This document shows positions 55,646 to 64,000 of a DNA stretch of 64,000 nt, in pieces (the stretch's first letter is position 1; the number at the start of each line of letters is the position of its first letter). The notes beneath the pieces are model-generated. The model was not told the origin of the DNA. It did not search any database and saw only the letters and a list, made by a program, of their open reading frames with translations. The position numbers were made by a program, and so were the translations under genes. This stretch comes from an uncultured Selenomonadales bacterium (GTDB lineage Bacteria; Bacillota; Negativicutes; DSM-1736; Dendrosporobacteraceae). Location of the stretch: NCBI GenBank assembly GCA_946407015.1, contig CAMJML010000017.1, forward strand, positions 1 through 64,000, in the 5' to 3' direction.

Positions 55646-56856
55646 ATGATGGCCAAAAAGATATTTTTATTTCTGATGGTTATTCTATTCAGTCTCTATC
55701 AAATAAAGGTTTTTGCAGCCACCAGCGAGTGGACTCAAGAAGAAAAGCTAGCAATCATCAATAAGCCGGCCATTGTCCGGATATGGTCCTATTATTATAC
55801 CAATTGGACAATTGGCAATTATCAAATCCCTACTTACTATGGCGGTTTTGGCTCTGGGGCTTTCATTAATCCAGATGGGCATATTGTCACAAATGCCCAT
55901 GTTGTCGATATGTATATGCATTCTGAGCAGCAGAAACGTGAAAATTTGGCTTGGCAATTAGTCTATACACTGACCGATCAATACCAATTATCTAAAGAGC
56001 AGGCAATTGCATTGATCACGCAAGGGTATGCACGTATTGGGAAAATAAGAGCTGTCAATGTCGTAGTAACCCCGGGGGGCGAAGAACTTCCATTTGCTTT
56101 GAAAGAAATTGGCTCACCTGCCAACCAAAAAGATGGGAAAGATGTAGCCATTATTAAAGTCGAAGGCCATAATTATCCAACTGTTCATTTAGGAAATTCT
56201 GATAAAATTCGTACCGGCGAAAAAATCTTTGTTGCTGGTTATCCCAGCGCCGGGGACTTGCAGGAAATGGGGTCGTCAAAATCACATTTAGAATGGTCGT
56301 GGGCAATCGGATCAATCTCATCGGATAGAAAGACTTCCGCCTATGGACACCTCTCATTCAAATTAATGCGAACGGGATTACTCCTGGTAATTCCGGAGGT
56401 CCGGTTTTTAATACCGAGGGACAGGTCATTGGCTTATTAACCTTTTATATGAATACAGCCTGGAGACAAAACAGTCCTATTTATTGTATGACGGCAACCA
56501 CCGTGCAGGAGTTTATCCGTAAGGCTGGTACCATCAATGAAGAAAGTGTAACTGATAAAGTGTATCGTCAAGGGCTTGATTTTTACTGGAAAGGTTATTA
56601 TTCAAAAGCACTGGCAAAATTCGAAGAAGTTCAGCGCCTATATCCCAGACACTCAGAAGTAGAAATCCTGATTGCGGAATGCCAAAGAAATGTTGCCGTA
56701 GGAAATGATAAGCATTATTGGCCGGATTATTATGGTTACATTGTCACCATTTTGATTATTCTATCCGTAAGCCTATTCTTATTTGCTAGATGCAAATCTC
56801 CTTTAAAAAAAACCATTAACGGTGACGAAATAACCAAAAACAATTCTGTAAACTAA
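55646..56856 (+). pseudogene. Trypsin-like (S1C/HtrA-type) serine protease interrupted by a frameshift
   Basis: Two adjacent reading frames together encode one membrane-anchored protease. The first part has a signal peptide, catalytic His in IVTNAHVVD and Asp in GKDVAIIKVEG. The frame breaks near 56345-56347 (after KTSAYG). One missing base would join it to TPLIQINANGITPGNSGGPV, which carries the catalytic Ser. The remainder has a TPR-like stretch (YYSKALAKFEEVQRLYPRHSE) and a C-terminal membrane helix (YGYIVTILIILSVSLFLFA). As written, the product lacks Ser and is inactive. A promoter TTGATC-N16-TATAAG lies at 55596-55623. It is either a recent mutation or an assembly error. Confidence 0.85.
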
Positions 56857-56963
56857 TACAAAAAGTCAGGTATTATTTACCATTCTCCACTTCACAAGGA
56901 CTTAGGTCAATGCTCGCGAATTAATTAAGATAATTGACATTTATGTAAAGTGGTGAATTATTA

Positions 56964-57839
56964 GTGTTTAAATTAGTGATCGTTATTTTAGTAATCGTTC
57001 TTTCCTTTTTCCCCTATGATTCCACAGCAACTGCGTCAAGTATTTCCCTAGGTACATGGAACGTTACAGGCTCACAGATGTGGCGTACCTCTTTTCCACT
57101 TTACCCAAATAGTCAAGGGGCCTCAGAACTATATTATCCTCATTCCGGTACTTATGTTACAGGAAAATTCGAAACTGAATTAACAAAAAATAAGGCCTTC
57201 AGTATTGAAGGAGGATTTATGGGAAACATGAACCCGGCCATCGGCAGTGATTCTGACTGGAACTACACGGTAGGAGGCAATCAATTTTGGTATTACGGTG
57301 AGTTTAAAACGACAGGGACTGCCTATTTCATGAGCCTGAATTGGATAAAGCATCAAAACCGCAACAGTCAACTCTTTTACGGTTATACTTATCAACGCAG
57401 TCAATATCGTATGACAGATGGAATTTACTATGTTAATGATTATCATATTGAAAGCCCGCCTCAACAGCTCTATCATCTCAACTCAGCTTATACAATGACC
57501 TATCAGGGACCGCATATCGGCATTCGTTCAGCTAAAAAAATTAGCCCGGGAGTCAGCATTGAGGATTCAATAAAGTATACCCCACTAGCATTAGCAAAAG
57601 GTCATGGGGATTGGAATTTGCGTAATTTGACATTTAACCATACCGGATCAGCACAAATGTTAGATACATTGGCAGGACTGCGTTTTTCCTTAGGGGATAG
57701 CAGTGCTTTCTCATTAGGCTATCGGTATCAATGGGCACGCTTATTTCAAGGGGGCGAGGATCTTAGTTCAACCATTTCCTGGGATAAAGCAATCAATATT
57801 CAGCGAGGAATTTATTTTACCGGTGTAACCCGATTTTAA
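56964..57839 (+). CDS. Omptin-like outer-membrane beta-barrel protein
   Basis: A 291-aa secreted protein: signal peptide (about 1-25), then alternating hydrophobic/aromatic strands throughout and a C-terminal Phe (TGVTRF), as in outer-membrane barrels. Several stretches parallel omptin proteases: ISLGTWNV near the N-terminus, SIEGGFMGNM, and the D-x-D-W motif D96-S-D98-W99, equivalent to the OmpT catalytic D83/D85 pair. The second omptin dyad (D-x-H) is not evident; H214-G-D216 lies at roughly the right place but in reverse order. Protease activity is therefore uncertain. The GTG start follows GGTGAATTATTA. It ends overlapping the convergent TerC stop by four bases. Confidence 0.68.
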   Translation: MFKLVIVILVIVLSFFPYDSTATASSISLGTWNVTGSQMWRTSFPLYPNSQGASELYYPHSGTYVTGKFETELTKNKAFSIEGGFMGNMNPAIGSDSDWNYTVGGNQFWYYGEFKTTGTAYFMSLNWIKHQNRNSQLFYGYTYQRSQYRMTDGIYYVNDYHIESPPQQLYHLNSAYTMTYQGPHIGIRSAKKISPGVSIEDSIKYTPLALAKGHGDWNLRNLTFNHTGSAQMLDTLAGLRFSLGDSSAFSLGYRYQWARLFQGGEDLSSTISWDKAINIQRGIYFTGVTRF

Positions 57840-58489
57840 TGGATTTTTTTCTTTGGAGAAATAGTACTCATTAGTAATACAACAGCAGTAAATAGCAATG
57901 AAATAGCGATTGCCAGCCAAGGATATTCGGCCATAAAGGGAGAAAGTTTCTGATCACCCGCTACCATGTCGCCCGCCGTCCAGCCTAAGAATGCGGCCCC
58001 CACAACGATAATAACAGGCCAGCGCTCCATCAAGGCATGAATAAGCTTGCTTCCCCAAATAATAATTGGAATACTGATGGCTAAACCGATCACTAGTAGC
58101 GTCATATTCCCTTTTGCAACACCGGCAATGGCAATTACATTATCCAGGCTCATCACAACATCGGCGACAATAATGGTTTTAACAGCTTCGCCTAAGTTAG
58201 CTGCAGCCATAATATTTTCATGCTCACTCTCTTGCTTAACCAGCTTAACGGCTATCCAAAGCAGCAAAATACCCGCTAATAATTGCAAGTATGGGATTTG
58301 AAATAAGTAAATCGCCAAAAACGTCAGGATAATACGCAAAACAATTGCTCCTGCACCGCCTAAAAGCACCGCATATTTCTGCCGTTTTGCTGATAACCTG
58401 CGACTGGCAAGTGCAATAACGAGTGCATTATCGCCACTCAAAACGATATTAATTGTAATAATGCTAATTAATCCGACCAAATAATCCAT
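57836..58489 (-). CDS. TerC-family integral membrane protein (YjbE type)
   Basis: A 217-aa protein with about seven membrane helices and the TerC signature acids: NIVLSGDNALVIALASRRL (about 15-33) and VADVVMSLDNVIAIAGVAKG (about 109-128). Some members export manganese; the metal here is not established. I looked for a yybP-ykoY manganese riboswitch in the 190 bases upstream and saw none. ATG 58489 has GGGG at a suitable distance; ATG 58501 is an alternative. Confidence 0.9.
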   Translation of the reverse strand: MDYLVGLISIITINIVLSGDNALVIALASRRLSAKRQKYAVLLGGAGAIVLRIILTFLAIYLFQIPYLQLLAGILLLWIAVKLVKQESEHENIMAAANLGEAVKTIIVADVVMSLDNVIAIAGVAKGNMTLLVIGLAISIPIIIWGSKLIHALMERWPVIIVVGAAFLGWTAGDMVAGDQKLSPFMAEYPWLAIAISLLFTAVVLLMSTISPKKKIH

Positions 58490-58635
58490 AATCATCCCCA
58501 TAAAAAAATTTTAATCATTATTATTATGGCTGCTTATCACAGTCAAAATGTTGGTATTAATAGCCATAAGCATTTTATTTATTATTTTGATCCTATTCAG
58601 GCATGGCACGAAGTATTCTAATTCACTCATAAGTG

Positions 58636-58675
58636 AACAAAAACAAAAGAAGCCTGGTAAATAACCAGGCTTCTT
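58636..58675 (-). terminator. Terminator of the glycerol-3-phosphate oxidoreductase unit
   Basis: AAGAAGCCTGGT / ACCAGGCTTCTT with a 5-base loop (58647-58675), followed on the minus strand by TTGTTTTTGTTC, just after the DUF1667 stop. Confidence 0.87.
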
Positions 58676-58683
58676 GAATTCAA

Positions 58684-59055
58684 TTAGCGTTTTGCCAGAT
58701 CACGGGTAGCAATAATATTGACACCTAGATCAAGAATATTTTCATAGATAATGTCGCCTTCTTTAATAGGGGCCACAACCTGGACCCCAGCCAAGCACCG
58801 GGCCGCAGGTAAAACCTTGTTTTTAGGCAGCGGCTTGTCAGATGCCACCGGCAACAAATTCAATTCACCATCCCTGACCCGAACGGTAGTGGTTAGCATT
58901 CTTTTAGGACTGGTTACCTCTAGCTTCGCGTAGTCGCTACCTCGTTTACAAGTATAGCCGGTTGCAGTTTTGAATTCACCATTTTCCAAAGTCACTTCAC
59001 CGCTGCATCCCATGGGACATACAATGCAACTGATTTTTCGTACCACTTGACTCAT
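58684..59055 (-). CDS. DUF1667 cysteine-rich protein
   Basis: A 123-aa protein with four cysteines (C10, C13, C17 in SCIVCPMGCSGEV and C36 in GYTCKRGSDYA) that probably bind an iron-sulfur cluster or zinc. DUF1667 proteins are found as third component beside GlpA/GlpB-like flavoproteins in Firmicutes and are thought to serve as a small electron-transfer or assembly partner. The start overlaps the preceding gene by four bases. Confidence 0.88.
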   Translation of the reverse strand: MSQVVRKISCIVCPMGCSGEVTLENGEFKTATGYTCKRGSDYAKLEVTSPKRMLTTTVRVRDGELNLLPVASDKPLPKNKVLPAARCLAGVQVVAPIKEGDIIYENILDLGVNIIATRDLAKR

Positions 59056-60332
59056 GCTTTCACCACCTGTCTAGTTGTTACTGCAATAGAGTCCCCAGCA
59101 TCAGCAAACTTATCAATTGGAATCTCTAAAACAATCATTTCACCAGGCTTAGCAATCGGAAGCCTTTTACTAGCAAGGACTTTCTCTCCAGCTCCGGTAA
59201 CTTCAACCATCAAATTTTCTTCTGGTTTACCAACTCGCATAAATAAGCGAACCGCATCCAAGCTTACATGATCGAGCGCAATTTTTTGAGGTACAACTGT
59301 TCTAATTGCGTTTTCAGCCATAACATGAAGCGTTCGGTAATTTTCCGGCAGCTTACTTTGTGCAAATAATGCAGCATATTTGCCGGCAATTTCGCCTTCT
59401 TCGGAGACGAAATCGACTAAATCATGAACATGCACAACATTACCTGCAGCAAAAAAACCCGGTATGCTGGTTTGCCGGCGCTGATCGACAATCGGTCCAT
59501 TGGTTTTTGCATCTAAAGCAATGCCCACTTCTTCCGACAATTCATTTTCCGGAATCAGACCGACGGACAGCAAAACACAATCACATTCGATGTCAAATTC
59601 GGTCCCGGCAATCGGCTTCATATTAGCATCGACTTTTGCACAGGTCACTCCGGTGACCCGTTCCTGCCCATGGATCGCAATAATGGTATGAGCCAGATGC
59701 AAAGGAATATTATAATCATCTAAACATTGAACAATATTCCGTGTCAAGCCATTAGAATAAGGCATAATTTCAAGTACAGCTTGAACATCGGCACCTTCTA
59801 AAGTTAAGCGCCTAGCCATAATAAGTCCAATATCCCCTGAACCTAAGATGACAATCTTTTTGCCAGGCAGATAGCCTTCCATATTAACCATTCGCTGTGC
59901 TGCCCCGGCAGTAAAGACCCCGGCAGGACGTTTCCCTGGAATACGGATAGCGCCTCGAGTCCTTTCTCGGCATCCCATGGTAAATACAATAGCTTCGCCT
60001 TGAACCTCAAAAACTCCTTGTTTTGGATTAACAGCGATAACGGTTTTATCCTTGTTCACTTGCAAAACCATGGTATCCAGCAATACTTCAATTTCGGGAT
60101 GCTCTTTGACTAGCTGAATATAGCGTTGCGCGTAGCCAGGACCGGTAAGTTCCTGCTGAAAACGATGCAGCCCGAAACCATTATGGATGCACTGTTGCAA
60201 AATTCCGCCTAATTCCCGGTCACGCTCAATAATGAGAATTTTTTTCGCGCCGTTCAATTTTGCGCTATGAGCAGCAGCTAAGCCTGCTGGACCCCCACCG
60301 ATAATGACGACATCAAATAATTGTTTATTCAT
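59052..60332 (-). CDS. FAD/NAD(P)-dependent oxidoreductase, GlpB-like partner
   Basis: A 426-aa pyridine nucleotide-disulfide-type flavoprotein with FAD Rossmann motif VVIIGGGPAGLAAAHSA (9-25), a second nucleotide-binding motif KIVILGSGDIGLIMARRL, and the conserved GFFAAGNVVHVHDLVD near the C-terminus. It resembles the NAD-linked flavoproteins that accompany GlpA-like dehydrogenases in anaerobes and probably relays electrons from glycerol-3-phosphate. ATG 60332 follows GAGGTGG and overlaps the upstream gene by eight bases. Confidence 0.88.
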   Translation of the reverse strand: MNKQLFDVVIIGGGPAGLAAAHSAKLNGAKKILIIERDRELGGILQQCIHNGFGLHRFQQELTGPGYAQRYIQLVKEHPEIEVLLDTMVLQVNKDKTVIAVNPKQGVFEVQGEAIVFTMGCRERTRGAIRIPGKRPAGVFTAGAAQRMVNMEGYLPGKKIVILGSGDIGLIMARRLTLEGADVQAVLEIMPYSNGLTRNIVQCLDDYNIPLHLAHTIIAIHGQERVTGVTCAKVDANMKPIAGTEFDIECDCVLLSVGLIPENELSEEVGIALDAKTNGPIVDQRRQTSIPGFFAAGNVVHVHDLVDFVSEEGEIAGKYAALFAQSKLPENYRTLHVMAENAIRTVVPQKIALDHVSLDAVRLFMRVGKPEENLMVEVTGAGEKVLASKRLPIAKPGEMIVLEIPIDKFADAGDSIAVTTRQVVKA

Positions 60333-61800
60333 GTCCTGCCACCTCACAATCCCCTGGCATTTTTTCATAGAACAGATAGGATGCTGCTGTTTCTTTTCTG
60401 ACTTGAGATACTGGAATATTTAATTCACGTGCTAATATGGCAGTTACACGCGGCCCGCAAAAGCCTCCTTGACAGCGCCCCATTCCGGCACGGGTACGAC
60501 GTTTAACACCGTCAACCGTTTTGGCACCACAAGGCTGCTGAATAGCAGCTACAATTTCCCCTTCTGTAATCGTCTCGCAGCGGCAGATAACCCGCCCATA
60601 TAAAGGATTTTGCGCTACAACAGCCTGTTTTTCCGCCAGCGATAACTCTTTGAATACGACGGTTGGGGGATTGTGCGGATCAAATGCCGACTTAGCGGTT
60701 AAAAGCAGTCCATTTTGCTTTAATATTTCAACAACGAACTCAGCAATGGCTGGTGCTGCTGTTAGTCCAGGCGACTGGATACCAGCAGCATGAATTAAAC
60801 CGGCTGCCGTTGTAGAGTTTCTGATGACAAAATCACCACAGTCTGCGGCTGCACGGATGCCGGAAAACTGAGTAATGGCTTCTCTAATCGGTAATTGAGG
60901 TAACAGGTCTTGCGCTCTATCAATAATTTCAGACATACCAGTCGGACTTGTTGATATATCTTCTTTATTTGCAATATCTTGTGCATTGGGTCCAATAAAA
61001 ATATTCCCATGAACGGTAGGACAAACTAAGATACCTTTGCTTACTTTGCTTGGTGCCGGGAAAATAACTGTATTCACTAAATTGCCGACTTTACGATCAA
61101 ACAGGATATACTCACCCTTACGAGGTGCAATCGTAAAGCTGTCATCACCAGCCAAACGGCTAATTTCATCCGCATGAACGCCTGCAGCATTGATGATATA
61201 ATCACATTGAATCAAGCCTTGGGGAGTTTTCACTCCAATCACTTTTCCTGCTCTGGTGACAATTTCTTCTGCCGGGCATTCCGTTAAGATACGTACACCA
61301 TTCTTAATGGCATTATTCGCAAAGGCTACCGCAGCACCAAATGGCAAGAAAATACCTGCAGAAGGAGCCCATAAAGCACCTTTCACAGAAGATGATAAAT
61401 GAGGCTCTCGAGCCAATACTTCTTCACGATTTAAAATTTCTAACCCTGGAACATTATTTTTCCTGCCCCGTATCAGTAACTCCTGCAATGTTACCATTTC
61501 TTCGTCCGTCTTAGCAACCACCAGAGAGCCTGTCCATTTAATATCCAAATTAAGTTCTTTCTCCAGCTCATGGTACATGGCATTACCACGAACATTCAAT
61601 CGAGCCTTAAGAGTATCAGGATGCGCATCAAATCCGGCATGAAGAATAGCGCTATTCGCTTTCGTGGTGCCCACTGCTATATCTGGTTGTTTTTCAATCA
61701 GAATAACATCAAGCTGATATTTGGATAGTTCACGAGCAATTGCGGTACCAACTATTCCACCACCAATAATCACAATGTCTGCCTTGGTTCCATTTTGCAT
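60325..61800 (-). CDS. GlpA-like FAD-dependent glycerol-3-phosphate dehydrogenase with BFD domain
   Basis: A 491-aa DAO-family flavoprotein: FAD motif IVIIGGGIVGTAIARELSKY (9-28), substrate domain, and a C-terminal BFD-like [2Fe-2S] domain with VICRCETITEGEIV and CQGGFCGPRV. This is the typical architecture of anaerobic GlpA. The neighbouring glpK and glpF support glycerol-3-phosphate as substrate, although L-2-hydroxyglutarate oxidase-like activity is possible for this fold. The ATG follows AAGGGAGTGA. Confidence 0.88.
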   Translation of the reverse strand: MQNGTKADIVIIGGGIVGTAIARELSKYQLDVILIEKQPDIAVGTTKANSAILHAGFDAHPDTLKARLNVRGNAMYHELEKELNLDIKWTGSLVVAKTDEEMVTLQELLIRGRKNNVPGLEILNREEVLAREPHLSSSVKGALWAPSAGIFLPFGAAVAFANNAIKNGVRILTECPAEEIVTRAGKVIGVKTPQGLIQCDYIINAAGVHADEISRLAGDDSFTIAPRKGEYILFDRKVGNLVNTVIFPAPSKVSKGILVCPTVHGNIFIGPNAQDIANKEDISTSPTGMSEIIDRAQDLLPQLPIREAITQFSGIRAAADCGDFVIRNSTTAAGLIHAAGIQSPGLTAAPAIAEFVVEILKQNGLLLTAKSAFDPHNPPTVVFKELSLAEKQAVVAQNPLYGRVICRCETITEGEIVAAIQQPCGAKTVDGVKRRTRAGMGRCQGGFCGPRVTAILARELNIPVSQVRKETAASYLFYEKMPGDCEVAGHE

Positions 61801-61831
61801 TCTATCACTCCCTTAATAAAGCATTTAGACT

Positions 61832-61860
61832 TTTATATTTACTCTCTATATCTCATTCAA
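61832..61860 (-). promoter_or_regulatory. Promoter of the GlpA-like/GlpB-like/DUF1667 unit
   Basis: TTGAAT (61855-61860), 17 bases, TATAAA (61832-61837) on the minus strand, about 30 bases before the GlpA-like ATG. With the terminator at 61912-61972 it makes this unit separable from glpFK. Confidence 0.68.
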
Positions 61861-61911
61861 CTCATCATAAAGCAAGAAAAGACAATCAAAAGGCAAAAAA
61901 ATCCAACTAAG

Positions 61912-61972
61912 AGGTAATAAAAAACGGCCCAAAGGCGTCTGCTTTGTCAGCGGACGCCTTAACCCGGACCGT
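61912..61972 (-). terminator. Terminator after glpK
   Basis: On the minus strand ACGGTCCGGG and GGGCCGT form an outer stem around an inner AAGGCGTCCGCTGACAAAGC/AGACGCCTT hairpin, followed by TTTTTTATT. The two-tier structure is unusually large for an intrinsic terminator. Confidence 0.78.
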
Positions 61973-62034
61973 CTCTATGTTCTCTAGCCCTTATTCACTT
62001 TGGTTCATCAAATCAGTCGAACAGCTTTGAGTGT

Positions 62035-63603
<1,569 letters not shown>

Positions 63604-64000
63604 CTACATTAAACCAATTGCATGACCAATGAAATAAGCAACAACTGCACCAGCCAAAGGTCCTACCACAGGAATCCAGGCATAACCCCAATCAGAACCA
63701 CCCTTTCCGGCAATTGGAAGAATGGCATGTGCAATACGAGGACCAAGGTCACGAGCCGGATTCAAGGCATAACCAGTAGGACCGCCCAAGCATAAACCTA
63801 ACGCCCAAACCAGAATACCGACTAAATATGGACCAAAGCCAGCCGGAATACTTCCGGTCGATTTTGAAAAGATGGCAAAAATCATTAGAACAAGCATAGC
63901 AGTCGCAATAATTTCGCAAAGTAAATTTGCTCCGGTATTCCGGATGGCTGGCGCTGTGCAGAAAATTGCCAATTTAGCGCCTTTATCTTCGGTAATTTCC
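63604..64000 (-). CDS. glpF: Glycerol facilitator, 5' part beyond window
   Basis: C-terminal half of an aquaglyceroporin. The frame is open through the window end, with no start codon needed inside it. Visible: a membrane segment (GANLLCEIIATAMLVLMIFA), the second NPA box in GPTGYALNPARDLGPR, which includes the Asp typical of glycerol channels rather than water channels, and the last helices. It pairs with glpK for glycerol uptake. Confidence 0.93.
   Translation of the reverse strand, partial: EITEDKGAKLAIFCTAPAIRNTGANLLCEIIATAMLVLMIFAIFSKSTGSIPAGFGPYLVGILVWALGLCLGGPTGYALNPARDLGPRIAHAILPIAGKGGSDWGYAWIPVVGPLAGAVVAYFIGHAIGLM

Noticed and set aside
58502-58683. Possible yybP-ykoY manganese riboswitch before the TerC-family gene
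   Set aside because: The conserved aptamer blocks are not present; only AT-rich sequence and the DUF1667 terminator are seen.

Overview
The window is a gene-dense chromosomal segment from a spore-forming, anaerobic-type Firmicute that probably has an outer membrane. Sporulation genes (gpr, spoIIP, yqfC, yqfD) sit together with diderm traits: an OstA/LptA-domain exported protein and a secreted beta-barrel protein ending in Phe. That combination points to the Negativicutes, most likely the Sporomusaceae (Sporomusa/Pelosinus relatives). This placement is inferred from gene content, not from a database search.

Layout. 1-4.5 kb: tRNA-Asn, rpoD, dnaG, dgt, all on the minus strand, with a possible small RNA unit between dnaG and dgt. 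4.6-8.4 kb: a plus-strand OstA-like gene, then glyQS behind a glycine T-box. 8.4-21.2 kb: a long minus-strand housekeeping and sporulation block (DUF4342, recO, a 48-aa YqzL gene, a CBS-domain membrane protein, DUF502, era, cdd, dgkA, ybeY, pgpH, phoH, yqfD, yqfC, a HerA-like ATPase, yqeY, rpsU). 21.3-34.3 kb: the heat-shock superoperon hrcA-chaperonin-grpE-dnaK-dnaJ-prmA-rsmE-mtaB-hit-rpsU-yqeY behind a consensus promoter and CIRCE operator, with lepA-hemW upstream. The chaperonin is of the archaeal-like (group II/III) type rather than GroEL. 34.3-41.1 kb: an unknown membrane-anchored protein, spoIIP, gpr, divergent rpsT, then holA and comEC. 41.4-45.8 kb: a serine-recombinase-fold gene lacking catalytic residues, inserted between comEC and comEA, then leuS behind a T-box.

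45.8-57.8 kb is mainly plus strand and more accessory. It holds an unknown 130-aa protein followed by a 58-bp perfect palindrome, a TlpA/ResA-like thioredoxin, lgt, and a NarL-type regulator. Next come a GlcD/GlcF-type 2-hydroxyacid oxidase and a convergent histidine kinase with a CdaR-type sugar-diacid sensor. A lysine riboswitch precedes a lysine permease. The stretch ends with a YdjM-like membrane protein whose start codon lies in an inverted repeat, a frameshifted trypsin-like protease and an omptin-like beta-barrel. 57.8-64 kb: a TerC-family protein, then a glycerol block (DUF1667, GlpB-like and GlpA-like flavoproteins, glpK, and glpF cut by the window end).

The genes form a growth and information-processing core (transcription, replication, translation, proteostasis) interleaved with sporulation functions. 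A catabolic and uptake fringe handles glycerol, hydroxyacids and lysine under recognisable RNA or two-component control.
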